From the NCBI GenBank assembly GCA_016212935.1, contig JACRDE010000184.1, positions 1 through 41,287 of the forward strand: a stretch of 41,287 bases of DNA, in the 5' to 3' direction. The notes under the pieces were generated by a model. It was not told the origin of the DNA and made no database searches. It saw only the letters and a program-made list of their open reading frames with translations. The translations under genes were made by a program, and so were the position numbers. Below are positions 24,519 through 33,813 of this stretch, in pieces. The DNA comes from Desulfomonile tiedjei (GTDB lineage Bacteria; Desulfobacterota; Desulfomonilia; Desulfomonilales; Desulfomonilaceae). Position 1 is the first letter of the stretch; each line of letters starts with the position of its first letter.

Positions 24519-27119
24519 TTAGCGATCGGGGATGGATTCCAGGGAGCGCGCCAGCACTTCCCGCGGGCGGCTGGTGCCGTCTGATGGGCCGATAATCCCT
24601 TCGGCTTCCATAGCCTCTATGATGCGCGCCGCGCGGTTGTAACCTATCCTCATGTGCCGTTGAATGAGAGATATCGACGCGTGTCCGAGCCGCGTGACAA
24701 GCTGGACCGCTTCGTCATACTTCTCGTCATCTATGAGTTCGCTTGAAGCACCGGACGATTCCTCATTCGCGACGTGCGCACTGATTTCCTTTAGATAAAC
24801 AGGGGGACGCTGCGCCTTTATGGAATCCACAATCCTGCGGATCTCCTTCTCCGAGAGAAATGCTCCATGCAGCCTGGTCAGCTTGGCGGCGCCGGGGGGG
24901 AGGAAAAGCATATCGCCAATTCCCAGGAGGTTTTCGGCTCCGACAGTGTCAAGAATCGTTCGGGAGTCCGGCTTCGCGGAGACCTGAAAAGAAAGCCTGG
25001 CAGGGAAATTCGCCTTGATCACGCCTGTGATTACGTCAACAGAGGGCCTCTGGGTAGCCAGAATCAAGTGAATTCCCGAGGCCCTGGCCATCTGAGCCAG
25101 CCTGGCGATTGAAATCTCGATGTCTTTGGCCGCTACCATCATAAGCTCGGCGAGCTCGTCCACGATTATTATTATGAAAGGAAGCTTGCGCGGGGCTGAA
25201 CCATCAGGCTCTGCGAGCAATTCCCCGGACTTCACCTTTTCGTTATAACTTTCAATGTTTTTGGAACCAGACTTGCTCAAGAGCTCGTAACGGCGTTCCA
25301 TCTCTCTTATGGCCCAACTCAGCACTTTGGGTACTTTTTCCGCTTCTGTGACCACAGGGTGAAGCAGATGGGGCACATCCTGATAGTAAGAAAGCTCCAG
25401 CCGCTTTGGATCGACCATGATGAACTTCAGATCGTCAGGATGGCATGACATGAGCCACGAACAGATCAGGCAATTCAGACCCACTGATTTACCGGTCCCC
25501 GTGGCTCCGGCGATGAGCAGGTGCGGCATGCGAGCGAGACTTGTGGCAAAGGGCTCTCCATCGATACCCTTTCCGAGTGCCACCTTCAGTGCAGCCTGAG
25601 AGTCCATGAAAGCGGGGGACTCTATTATTTCCCTGAAATAAACTATCTCCCTGTTCAGGTTCGGAACTTCTATGCCTACGGTGTCCTTCCCTGGTATGGG
25701 TGCGACAATGCGTGTAGACCCGGACTTGAGCGCCATGGCGAGATCGTCAGCCATGTTGAGGACCCGACGCAGGGGAATTCCTGGCTCAAGCGAAAGCTCG
25801 TACATTGTGATCACAGGGCCGGGATGTATCTCTACCACCTGGCCGCGCACTCCGAGATTCGCCAACTTCTGCTCAAGTACCGCCGCATTTTCTTCCAGGA
25901 GCTTTTCGTCAATGGACCGCGTAGATGTGGGAGGTCTGTCCAGAAGGTCCAGAGATGGTAGCACATAATCATCGGGAGATTCTATGTTCGGTGCGCCGGC
26001 CGGTTGCGCAATGTCTTCATCTGCTCTTCTGGTGACTTTGATCGGTCTTGGCGGATCGGCGCAGTCCTTTTCTTCATCGCACACGGGAGCTGGTTTGGCC
26101 AGAGGAGAGGCCTTGACCTGTCCAGGTGACAGTTCGGACAGATAGTCTTCTATGGCCTTTTCCATCTCCTTCTGAGTGACACCGCTCCGGCGTTCGTTTG
26201 GGGCGACCGGTTTCCATATGACCGGCTTACGGCGATTCTTTTCACTTTCCGCTCCGGTATCGGCGATCGAGCACTGTCCGGTCCCGGCGTCTTCATCGCA
26301 CGACTCCTTGGCGACCATGGGTTTCAGAGGGATCTGTTCCCATGAATGCGCTGGCAAGACTTCCCTTGGGAAGCTCAGGCCTTCGGGCTTTTCGATGGAC
26401 ACGGCAATCGGCTTTTCGATCCTGGAAATCCCGACCGGCGTCTTAACCAAGCGTCTGCTGGCTCTGAGAGTCTTGAAATGTTCACAGATGCTGTCGGTAG
26501 CCTCCATAGCAACCCCAAATGCCCGTCCCAGGCCCGGCCGGACCAATCGAGCCATGCTTTTGGGCGAGACATTGAGAAAATGCAGAACACACAGAATAAC
26601 GAGCGTCAGAGCAAGCAAAATTTCGCCGCCGCTCCCAAGAAATTTGTAAAAAGAACTATGAAGAAAGCTGCCCAACGCCCCCGCCGGATGCTCGGTTGGA
26701 AATTTCAGGAAAGCTCCCACGCGGAAACGATCCAACAGACATGACAAGCCCGAAAGCAGGAGGAGCGTAGAAAGGAAATCAGCCCATGTGAACCTTGCTC
26801 CGTGAGACCGGAAAAGTCCAATGGACCAAAACACGAGCCCGGCAGGCACAATGAACGCGCACATCCCCAATATTTGGACCAGCGCATCGGCAACGTGCGA
26901 TCCCAGCAATCCGCACAGGTTAGCGGCCTTGGGTCTGGCAGTCGCGACATTGAAGGATGGGTCGCGTGGGTCGTACGAAACCAGGCACAAGAGGAGAAAG
27001 ACTGCGGCTGCAAAGACAATGACAGCGAAGCAATCGCGCTTGTGCGAACTCAAGGGAGATTGAGGAGTCTCTGGGATCATTTTCAAAAGATCTTGCTTTT
27101 CCGTGCTCTTCCTTGCCAT
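24519..27119 (-). CDS. ftsK: DNA translocase FtsK
   Basis: FtsK/SpoIIIE, 866 residues, pumps DNA at the division septum and helps resolve chromosome dimers. Four hydrophobic segments lie in the first 190 residues (such as FAVIVFAAAVFLLLCLVSY), followed by a variable linker (about 210-400). The motor has Walker A AGATGTGKSVGLNCL (near 536), Walker B FIIIIVDELAELMM (near 648) and ILATQRPSVDVITG. The C-terminal gamma winged helix (about 800-866) reads ISLIQRHMRIGYNRAARIIE and ends SRPREVLARS. ATG 27119 begins MARKSTEKQ and has no strong ribosome site. It is monocistronic: a repeat region follows it and a promoter precedes it. Confidence 0.96.
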   Translation of the reverse strand: MARKSTEKQDLLKMIPETPQSPLSSHKRDCFAVIVFAAAVFLLLCLVSYDPRDPSFNVATARPKAANLCGLLGSHVADALVQILGMCAFIVPAGLVFWSIGLFRSHGARFTWADFLSTLLLLSGLSCLLDRFRVGAFLKFPTEHPAGALGSFLHSSFYKFLGSGGEILLALTLVILCVLHFLNVSPKSMARLVRPGLGRAFGVAMEATDSICEHFKTLRASRRLVKTPVGISRIEKPIAVSIEKPEGLSFPREVLPAHSWEQIPLKPMVAKESCDEDAGTGQCSIADTGAESEKNRRKPVIWKPVAPNERRSGVTQKEMEKAIEDYLSELSPGQVKASPLAKPAPVCDEEKDCADPPRPIKVTRRADEDIAQPAGAPNIESPDDYVLPSLDLLDRPPTSTRSIDEKLLEENAAVLEQKLANLGVRGQVVEIHPGPVITMYELSLEPGIPLRRVLNMADDLAMALKSGSTRIVAPIPGKDTVGIEVPNLNREIVYFREIIESPAFMDSQAALKVALGKGIDGEPFATSLARMPHLLIAGATGTGKSVGLNCLICSWLMSCHPDDLKFIMVDPKRLELSYYQDVPHLLHPVVTEAEKVPKVLSWAIREMERRYELLSKSGSKNIESYNEKVKSGELLAEPDGSAPRKLPFIIIIVDELAELMMVAAKDIEISIARLAQMARASGIHLILATQRPSVDVITGVIKANFPARLSFQVSAKPDSRTILDTVGAENLLGIGDMLFLPPGAAKLTRLHGAFLSEKEIRRIVDSIKAQRPPVYLKEISAHVANEESSGASSELIDDEKYDEAVQLVTRLGHASISLIQRHMRIGYNRAARIIEAMEAEGIIGPSDGTSRPREVLARSLESIPDR

Positions 27120-27205
27120 AAATAAAAACTTACGCCTTTTCTGGAGTGTTGTACGCCAATCTGGACGTTAGCCAAAATAGTACTGACAGTGGCGTGTTGT
27201 TCGTA

Positions 27206-27235
27206 ATGATAACATACCACTTTAGCTATTTTCAA
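27206..27235 (-). promoter_or_regulatory. Sigma70-like promoter for ftsK
   Basis: On the minus strand TTGAAA (27230-27235), an 18-base spacer and TATCAT (27206-27211). It lies about 87 bases before ATG 27119. Confidence 0.35.
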
Positions 27236-27335
27236 TAACAATCGGGCTTAAAAAGCTAATTCAAGCGGTATTGAAAGCGATGGTCGCTCATGGCCGAGTC
27301 TTTGCCTGGTTCTCCGGACGCACCGACGCCAGACC

Positions 27336-27773
27336 CTATTCTCGACCAGGTTGTTTCTTGGGTTCTGGAATTATGATCTCGTTCCTGACCCAAACGGCCT
27401 CAGTATACTTGCTGAGTTTTCGTCTCAACTCGCTGTCGCCGAGTTCCTTTGTGTAGAGTAAATCATCAGGGTGAGCCCTGTTCCAGTTTCGACCGGATTC
27501 TCTCAATTCCTGACGGATCTTTTCCTTGAATCCCGCCATGGGACGGAATTCAAGGTTGTAGATAACATAACCGCTTTTTTCGCGGCATATGTAGTAAGTT
27601 TTACCGCCGTCTATCTTGATCGAAACGAGCTTACCTGTGGTGGGCACCTTGGTGTACACGTTTTCGTAACGAACAGCGCGATAATCGTTAAGAGAGTTCT
27701 CGGCTATACCGAATTCCTCTGCATGGGCGGGGATCGCGATAAGCAGCAGTAAGAACGCCAGCATCCTTCTCAT
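27336..27773 (-). CDS. Small exported protein, unknown
   Basis: A 145-residue protein with a signal peptide (MRRMLAFLLLLIAIPAHA, cleavage likely after AHA). The mature part is a charged single domain with SIKIDGGKTYYICREKSGYV and WVRNEIIIPEPKK near the end; no family was recognised. ATG 27773 has GAGG seven bases upstream and starts right at the signal peptide, so the longer in-frame reading to 27791 is rejected. Probably periplasmic. It lies between ftsK and a HAD-like gene on the same strand, 48 bases after the latter. Confidence 0.7.
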   Translation of the reverse strand: MRRMLAFLLLLIAIPAHAEEFGIAENSLNDYRAVRYENVYTKVPTTGKLVSIKIDGGKTYYICREKSGYVIYNLEFRPMAGFKEKIRQELRESGRNWNRAHPDDLLYTKELGDSELRRKLSKYTEAVWVRNEIIIPEPKKQPGRE

Positions 27774-27821
27774 TGGTCCCTCTACATACATGATTTCGAC
27801 TATTCACTCCTGATCTGAGTT

Positions 27822-28577
27822 TTACAGATCAAGCACGTCTTCTATCAAATTGGTCAGATCCATGAAATTCGCTTCCATTTCCATTTCAGGATCTCTTCTC
27901 TCGCCTGAACCGTAGCTGAGACCGAAGCGCTTGTTGATCTTGATCTCTCTCGTGCAGCAGTATTCCGCCAGGGATGCCTTGGTCATGCTGCTTATGAGAA
28001 ACGCGCCAATCGAGGCCCCCCACTTGAAATGTGGCCCATCACCCCCGCTGTCTCCCATTACGATCACTTTTTTTGGGGAAATGCCTAGTTCTCGCATGAC
28101 AGCTTCAGTGTTCCTGCCTTTGTCGTCTATCTCCAGTACCCGATGGGTATAGCTTGTGTCGTCGTTCTCGCGGAGAAAGCTTATGAACGGATTTGCAGCC
28201 ACGACAGGAACTCGAGGCAAGAGATCCTTGGCAATCGCGCGCTGGAAATAGCCTTGGGTCCCGGTGGTGTTTATCATGAATAGAATCCCCCGCGCCAAGC
28301 ACCACTCGATCAGTTCCGGGACTCCGCAGTAAGTGCTGAATGAAGCATCCAGGTAGGCGTCCATCTCCTCTCGGGTCAGGCCCCCGGGTAAGAACCCGTT
28401 TATGGATTCGACGGCGTCCTTCAAAGTGATGACATTGCCTGTGTATTGTCTAAAGATGCGCCCCAGCTCTTCACTGTGTTGCGGATAGTTAAAAGAAATG
28501 GGATCGAACGGGCCGTTGGGTGAAAGACATTCGCTCCAGTCCGATGAAAACAATGCTCGGAATTCTTTTCTGGGCAT
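27822..28577 (-). CDS. HAD-like hydrolase with altered motif I
   Basis: A 251-residue cytoplasmic protein with a HAD-type layout. Motif I is FSSDWSECLS, with Asp14 but Ser instead of the second Asp two residues later. Motif II is FMINTTGTQG. Motif III may be the Lys of SPKKVIVMG, and motif IV is MGDSGGDGPHFKWGA. A cap-like insert lies between about 30 and 90. Phosphatases usually need the second Asp, so phosphatase activity is uncertain; HAD enzymes with another residue there can have other chemistry. ATG 28577 is six bases after GGGAG. It is divergent from the APS kinase fusion gene, with 99 bases between the two starts. Confidence 0.75.
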   Translation of the reverse strand: MPRKEFRALFSSDWSECLSPNGPFDPISFNYPQHSEELGRIFRQYTGNVITLKDAVESINGFLPGGLTREEMDAYLDASFSTYCGVPELIEWCLARGILFMINTTGTQGYFQRAIAKDLLPRVPVVAANPFISFLRENDDTSYTHRVLEIDDKGRNTEAVMRELGISPKKVIVMGDSGGDGPHFKWGASIGAFLISSMTKASLAEYCCTREIKINKRFGLSYGSGERRDPEMEMEANFMDLTNLIEDVLDL

Positions 28578-28676
28578 CAAATACTCCCTTCTGGTTCAAC
28601 ATTCGGGCACCGACCTCAGCCGAATCGCATTTCCATGATATAGTAACCGAACAGTGTAGAGAAAGGGCTGAAATGG

Positions 28677-30788
28677 ATGCAAGTCCCAGTAGGAAAAGTT
28701 ATATGGTTCACGGGCCTTTCCGGTTCCGGAAAATCCACGCTTGCAGTAATGCTGAAGGAAGAACTAGAGAGAAAATGCCTCGCAGTGGCGCTTCTGGACG
28801 GCGATATTTTGAGGCAGGGATTGAACAGGGATCTGGGTTTTTCCGGGATTGACAGGGCAGAAAACATAAGGCGGGCAGCCGAGGTTGCGAAAATTCTGTC
28901 GGATTCGGATTACTTGGTAATCTGCGCGTTTATAACGCCGTTCCACAGCATTCGCAAGGCCGTACGAGGCCTGTTCGTCAACGATGAGTACGTGGAGGTT
29001 TTTCTGGATTGCCCTCTCGAAATATGCGAACAGCGCGATCCCAAAGGCTTGTACTCCCAGGCACGGAAGGGAGAAGTCCCCGAATTCACGGGTGTGTCTT
29101 CGCCATTCGAACTGCCGGAAAGCCCGGACCTGATAATCCCCACCAGCAGTCTGTCGTGCCAAGAATCCCTGGACCGGATAATCGAATACCTGGAAAGGCG
29201 GTTTCCTGAGGCCCGACCGAATCACCCCAGAATTCCCTGCGCATTGCGCCGCAGTAGGCCGAAAATGGCTATCATAGGTCTCGATTCAGCTCCACCATCG
29301 ATGGTTTTCGGCAGATACGATCTGCCTAATCTCAGGACTCTGATGGAACATGGCCGATGGGGGAAGCTGCGTTCTACTGATCCACCTATTACGGTTCCTG
29401 CCTGGACGACTATGACCACCGGGAGAGATCCGGGGGAACTGGGTCTTTACGGTTTCCGAAACAGGTTAAGTCATGATTATGACCACCTCAGCACAGTGAA
29501 CCGGACCCATGTCACCGTTCCCAGAGTGTGGGACTATCTCGAAAATGCGGGCAATTACACGATCACGCTGGGTGTACCGCAAACATATCCCCCGAGGCCG
29601 CACAACGGAGTCACCGTTGCAGATTTTCTGGCACCGGACGTTCGTTCCGGAATCACCTATCCTCCTGAATTGGCGGCAGAACTTGACCGAATGGCCGACG
29701 GACCGTACATGCTCGACGTCAAAGATTTCAGGAGCGGTGACAAAAAACAATTGCTCGACGATATTTATGCGATGGTGAACCGTCGCTTCAAGGTCGCGGA
29801 AGAACTGATCAAAAGAAGACGATGGGACTTTTTCATGATGGTGGAGATAGGTCTGGACAGGATGCACCACGCTTTCTGGGGCCACTGCACCCCTGGCCAC
29901 AAAGATTACGTGCCCGGAAATCCATTTGAGCACGCCCTGTCGGATTTCTACAAGTACCTCGATCACTGCGTGGGAAGACTACTAATGTTTCTTGATGACG
30001 ACACTACGGTAATGGTGATCTCGGATCACGGAGTAAAGAGCGCTACCGGCGGTTTTTGTATCAATGAGTGGTTGATACGCAACGAATGGCTGAACCTTTT
30101 GGAATATCCCGAGTCCGAGGTTCCTCTGACCCCCGACATGGTGGACTGGTCCCGCACAAAGGCGTGGAGCGAAGGCGGCTATTACGCGAGAGTCTTCATG
30201 AATGTCAAAGGAAGGGAGCCTCAGGGGATTATAGAACCCGATCAATATGAATCGTGTCGAAACAGACTCAGTGAGACCCTGAGTGATTTTCATGACGACT
30301 CCGGGGCTTCTATTCGAAATGTGGTGCTCAAGCCTGGCGAAATCTACCGTGACTGCCGGAATGTTCCGCCGGACCTGATGGTGTATTTCGATGATCTGGC
30401 CTTGCGTTCTATAGGGACCGTGGGAAGCGGGAGCATTGTCAGGAATGGGAACACCCGCGGCATGGACTCAGCGAACCACGACTATTACGGCATATATATC
30501 CAAACCCGACTGTCGGATCTGCGCCGCGGGATAACAAGAGACACGCTAACTGAAAACATATCGTGTCTGGACATCACCCCCACGATTCTTGACGAATTCG
30601 GGCTGGCAGTTCCTGAGGGCTTGGGAGGGAAAGCCATCAAACGAGAAGGAATATACCTAGACAGAACTCGGAAAAGCCAAGCTTCGGAAGGCGCCGGAGA
30701 AAGGGAGCGTACGTACCGCCACGCCGGATTCACTTCCGAAGAAGAAGCAGTTGTCGTGCAACGCCTCAAGGACCTCGGATACCTCTAG
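28677..30788 (+). CDS. APS kinase fused to a type I phosphodiesterase/nucleotide pyrophosphatase domain
   Basis: A 703-residue two-domain protein. Residues 1-185 are an adenylylsulfate kinase (CysC-like): P-loop GLSGSGKST, LLDGDILRQGLNRDLGFS, DRAENIRRAAEVAK, FLDCPLEICEQRDPKGLY and GEVPEFTGVSSPFELP. Residues about 195-680 are an alkaline-phosphatase-superfamily hydrolase: metal ligand Asp in IIGLDSAPP, nucleophile Thr in VPAWTTMTTGRDPGE, EIGLDRMHHAFW, and ISDHGVKSATGGF. The kinase makes PAPS from APS; the hydrolase part normally cleaves phosphodiester or pyrophosphate bonds. Together they suggest modification or turnover of a sulfated or nucleotide-linked compound. No ATP sulfurylase gene adjoins. 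ATG 28677 fits the kinase N-terminus; the ribosome site is weak. Confidence 0.88.
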   Translation: MQVPVGKVIWFTGLSGSGKSTLAVMLKEELERKCLAVALLDGDILRQGLNRDLGFSGIDRAENIRRAAEVAKILSDSDYLVICAFITPFHSIRKAVRGLFVNDEYVEVFLDCPLEICEQRDPKGLYSQARKGEVPEFTGVSSPFELPESPDLIIPTSSLSCQESLDRIIEYLERRFPEARPNHPRIPCALRRSRPKMAIIGLDSAPPSMVFGRYDLPNLRTLMEHGRWGKLRSTDPPITVPAWTTMTTGRDPGELGLYGFRNRLSHDYDHLSTVNRTHVTVPRVWDYLENAGNYTITLGVPQTYPPRPHNGVTVADFLAPDVRSGITYPPELAAELDRMADGPYMLDVKDFRSGDKKQLLDDIYAMVNRRFKVAEELIKRRRWDFFMMVEIGLDRMHHAFWGHCTPGHKDYVPGNPFEHALSDFYKYLDHCVGRLLMFLDDDTTVMVISDHGVKSATGGFCINEWLIRNEWLNLLEYPESEVPLTPDMVDWSRTKAWSEGGYYARVFMNVKGREPQGIIEPDQYESCRNRLSETLSDFHDDSGASIRNVVLKPGEIYRDCRNVPPDLMVYFDDLALRSIGTVGSGSIVRNGNTRGMDSANHDYYGIYIQTRLSDLRRGITRDTLTENISCLDITPTILDEFGLAVPEGLGGKAIKREGIYLDRTRKSQASEGAGERERTYRHAGFTSEEEAVVVQRLKDLGYL

Positions 30789-30822
30789 ACCGGCGCCGAG
30801 GTCCAGCTGGAATATGGTTTCG

Positions 30823-31047
30823 CTATTTCTTTTTTTTCGGGCACTTCACGGCCTTTTCTTTATCAGCGTCGGCCTTTGAGTCAAACGGACCAGCAATTGT
30901 CGTAGGTGTCTTGTCTTTTGCCTGGATAACCTTGCAGACGCCGTTTTTATCCTTTGTGACGTAATACTTCTTCTCGGCCGCGAAACCCAAGGACGAAACC
31001 AGCAAAAACGTGATTGTAATCAGTAATAAAACAGCTTTTTTCAACAT
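30823..31047 (-). CDS. Small exported basic protein, unknown
   Basis: A 74-residue protein with signal peptide MLKKAVLLLITITFLLVSSL, probably cleaved after GFA. The mature part is about 50 residues, highly charged (KYYVTKDKNGVCKVIQAKDK) with two Cys, and ends PKKKK. GGAGGTGA lies eight bases before ATG 31047. It is convergent with the APS kinase fusion, 34 bases apart. Similar small periplasmic proteins with a KYYVxxDxxGxCxV pattern occur in proteobacteria; no function is known to me. Confidence 0.7.
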   Translation of the reverse strand: MLKKAVLLLITITFLLVSSLGFAAEKKYYVTKDKNGVCKVIQAKDKTPTTIAGPFDSKADADKEKAVKCPKKKK

Positions 31048-31134
31048 GGGCTCTCACCTCCCGCACATATTCAAATTTAGCTTTGATTATCACGAAAATA
31101 TTTCGAGCGCAAGCTATACAAATACACCTGTCCG

Positions 31135-32118
31135 CTAGTAGCTGTTTCCGTATCTACCTGAACAAGACGAGCTATCCATGCCCCATACCGCGCGGCGTAA
31201 AGGCTCAAGCGATGAAGCAGGCTCAGATGATGCAAGACGGTACTCTTCGCCTTGTCGGTCAATGATTCCTTGGGCCAGTAATTCTTCCAGGTGAAGGTCT
31301 ATCATTCTGCCCTCAAAAAATCGGAAAAGCTCCGGTCCATGAAGATGTCGGCGATAGACCGGCGCCGCGTCCACAAGGGCCGACCTGCTGATTCCGTGAG
31401 AAACGAGTTCAATGATTTTCCGCCGTCGCTTGTCTATGACGCTGGTATAGTCTTGCAAGGCCTGTTCGATCCCTTCACCTATTGGATGCAGATGGCTTGA
31501 GGCCACCAACTTGGGGTCCAGACCGCGAATAATGTCGATGGAGCGCTTGAATTCAGACAGGTTGGATTCCAGGTTTCCGTACCAGGGGCCGAAGCTGGTG
31601 AAATCAATGTCAAAGCTCAGGAGGATTCTGTTTTCAGGCTCGAAGAAGCAGTAGTGATCGCTGGTGTGTCCAGGAGCATGAATGGCTTTCAATTTGAGGT
31701 GACCAAAGTCGAAAATATGACCGTCCGAGAAAAAGTTGGTGGCCGGGTGGTCGACAAATCCCATAACTTGACGGATCCAGCCCCGCCAATGGTCGGCCAA
31801 GGGACCTGGTCCGAAGAACCTGTGGGATAGCGGCAGCAGCCTGCCGTGGGATTCGGTGCCTTCCTTCGGAGCATAAAGCGGGACGTCCGGAAAGAGCCAA
31901 TTCCCCGAAGAATGGTCTGGATGGCCATGCGAATTGATGACCAGGTCGACTGAAAAGGACTCTCTGATTTCTTTCAGGATTTCAAATCCGCATCCTGAGT
32001 CAATCAGGGCACATAATCGGTCCTGAACCAGAAACGAATGCGCACATGGAAATCTGCCCGCGTTTTGTCCAGTCACAAGGTACAGATTTTCATTCAATTT
32101 CAGTAATTCTAAGGACAT
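31135..32118 (-). CDS. Metallo-beta-lactamase-fold hydrolase
   Basis: A 327-residue cytoplasmic hydrolase of the MBL superfamily (glyoxalase II/ribonuclease Z-like fold). The metal site SHGHPDHSSGNW gives HxHxDH; further ligands are HAPGHTSDHYCF, FDIDFTSFGPW (the bridging Asp) and SSHLHPIGEG (last His). A C-terminal helical extension of about 90 residues looks like the winged-helix end of LACTB2-type proteins. The substrate is unknown. It lies 116 bases after the Fe-S protein gene on the same strand and may form a unit with marR. Other frames over its 3' end are shadows. Confidence 0.88.
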   Translation of the reverse strand: MSLELLKLNENLYLVTGQNAGRFPCAHSFLVQDRLCALIDSGCGFEILKEIRESFSVDLVINSHGHPDHSSGNWLFPDVPLYAPKEGTESHGRLLPLSHRFFGPGPLADHWRGWIRQVMGFVDHPATNFFSDGHIFDFGHLKLKAIHAPGHTSDHYCFFEPENRILLSFDIDFTSFGPWYGNLESNLSEFKRSIDIIRGLDPKLVASSHLHPIGEGIEQALQDYTSVIDKRRRKIIELVSHGISRSALVDAAPVYRRHLHGPELFRFFEGRMIDLHLEELLAQGIIDRQGEEYRLASSEPASSLEPLRRAVWGMDSSSCSGRYGNSY

Positions 32119-32234
32119 TTTTTCCCTCGACCACGAATATTGCTCATGGGCTGCCAGCCCTATTTATACCCTGGCCTCGAGCTAATTATTCGCAGGAGCG
32201 TCAGAAGCCGTTGGAAAAGGTTTTGCCATTGCCG

Positions 32235-33332
32235 TTATCTGACTTTGGAGAGATCGCGACCTCTCTCAATGAGGTAACGGCGGCCTATGTCGCCCATTGT
32301 CCGGGGGTACTCCTGGTCTGCTTCTCGGCGCTTCAGACTCAGGCTACCTGTGGGGCATTTGTGTGCACAAACGCCGCAACCGAGACATTTTTCGGGATCG
32401 AAGGCCAAAACCTCTTCTACCAGCTTAATGGCATCCATGGGGCAGCGCTCAGCACAAAGGCCACATGCCTGACATGTGTCACGGTTGATCTCTAATATAT
32501 AATTCGACGGCTGGTGACCTCTGGTGGACGATGGTACAACCTTGAGAGGTTCAAGAAAAACGCAGCAACACGGACAACAGTTGCAGATCGTGTCCATGTC
32601 GGAAGTCGTGTTGGAAATTCCGTGAATCAGGCCGGCATCCGCTGCAGCTTCCAGTATTTCCAGGGTCTGCTCCCTGAGAATTTTCGTGCCCATCTCATTC
32701 TGAACGATGTACTCGGCAAGGGACCCGAAATGCAGGCAATTCCGGCTCTCGTGCTTGCATGAGATCGAATCCGGATCCACGTTCTTGCGGTGCCGGCAGG
32801 CGCAGGTAGTGACCGCAAAGGAACTCTGCTTATCGACGAATTGGAGCACGTCCTCGTAAGGCATCACTTGCCGCGTGTCTTTTATGGTGGCCGCAATGGG
32901 GATGGTCCTAAGGCCCTTGGTGGGGTAACTGCGGAAATCGACGCCGAGGTGATCTGAGAAATACCGGTTGAGAAGCGGTGAGATCTGTACATCCCATTTG
33001 TTGGCCTCGCCCTTCCAGCCGGGCATTCGATAAAAGAAAAACACGGGATCGGTAAAAGAGTAACGGACGGCGGTTCTGCCTTCCACCCTATAGATGAACC
33101 CTTTACGGATCATTGCTTCCATCATTTTTGAGAGCTTATCGGGAGCAATGCCGTATCCTTGAGAAAGCTGTTCGAGAGTGGCAGGCCAGTGGGGGAACCT
33201 TGACAGAAACCAGGCCTCTTCCTGAGTAAACCTCATCTTTATGAGAGGCATAAGCTCTTCCGCATCCGGCAAACCGAATATCCAGTTTCGGATGTGATCT
33301 ACAAGGTCATCGTAAGCCTTTTCGCCAAGCAT
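32235..33332 (-). CDS. 4Fe-4S ferredoxin-domain protein with Cys-rich middle
   Basis: A 365-residue cytoplasmic protein. The N-terminal half (about 1-110) contains a winged-helix-like segment (LEQLSQGYGIAPDKLSKMME...KGFIYRVEG). The middle has a Cys group (CACRHRKN...SCKHESRNCLHFG) and a dense CNCCPCCC cluster near residue 270. The C-terminal third has two ferredoxin motifs, CQACGLCAERCPMDAIKL and CLGCGVCAHKCPTGSL. ATG 33332 is eight bases after GGGAGG, which decides the start against ATG 33365. The gene lies 64 bases after marR and before an MBL-fold gene, so it is probably regulated by MarR. It is likely a redox adaptor; partners are unknown. Confidence 0.82.
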   Translation of the reverse strand: MLGEKAYDDLVDHIRNWIFGLPDAEELMPLIKMRFTQEEAWFLSRFPHWPATLEQLSQGYGIAPDKLSKMMEAMIRKGFIYRVEGRTAVRYSFTDPVFFFYRMPGWKGEANKWDVQISPLLNRYFSDHLGVDFRSYPTKGLRTIPIAATIKDTRQVMPYEDVLQFVDKQSSFAVTTCACRHRKNVDPDSISCKHESRNCLHFGSLAEYIVQNEMGTKILREQTLEILEAAADAGLIHGISNTTSDMDTICNCCPCCCVFLEPLKVVPSSTRGHQPSNYILEINRDTCQACGLCAERCPMDAIKLVEEVLAFDPEKCLGCGVCAHKCPTGSLSLKRREADQEYPRTMGDIGRRYLIERGRDLSKVR

Positions 33333-33396
33333 CGCACTTGCCTCCCTTGCGAAGTTATCTTGCATGCTAAGTAAATCCGCAAAAAAAAGCCGGCCT

Positions 33397-33807
33397 TTAG
33401 CGCAGGTCCTTCAGAAGACGTTTCAGGAGCAATCTTTCCTCAATGGACAACTCTCGAAGTATTTCCTCATTGGCTTCTTCTCTTTCCCTTGCAAGATCCG
33501 GTTGGAAGCCCTTAGCTCTATCGGATAGGTAAATCCGGAGCATCCGTTTGTCTTCGGTATCCGTTTGCTTGACTATCCATCCCTTTTCCGACATCCGGTC
33601 CAGCACCCCTGAAAGGGTCGCACTGTCCAGGACGAGTTTGTTCCCGAGGTCACCCGCTGACTGGCCTTCTTCGTATCTGAGGGCTTCGAGCACAAGGTTT
33701 TGAACTGGCGTCAAGCCGTACGCGGCCAGACGTTTCTTCACATTGGCGTGAGCCTTCTGGTAGGCTTTCGCAAGTAAGAATGCTATGCAGTCGTTGTAAT
33801 CAGTCAC
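33397..33807 (-). CDS. MarR family transcriptional regulator
   Basis: A 136-residue dimeric winged-helix repressor. The DNA-binding part is LTPVQNLVLEALRYEEG...SAGDLGNKLVLDSATLSGVLDRMSEKGWI, followed by the wing VKQTDTEDKRMLRIYLSD and a C-terminal dimer helix (given in parts). The start is GTG 33807; no other start fits the family. An inverted repeat TAGTT-N8-AACTA overlaps the likely -10, and the -10 ends only nine bases before the GTG, so the mRNA may be almost leaderless. It precedes the Fe-S protein and MBL-fold genes on the same strand and probably controls them and itself. The effector is unknown. Confidence 0.9.
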   Translation of the reverse strand: MTDYNDCIAFLLAKAYQKAHANVKKRLAAYGLTPVQNLVLEALRYEEGQSAGDLGNKLVLDSATLSGVLDRMSEKGWIVKQTDTEDKRMLRIYLSDRAKGFQPDLAREREEANEEILRELSIEERLLLKRLLKDLR

Positions 33808-33813
33808 GGTAAT

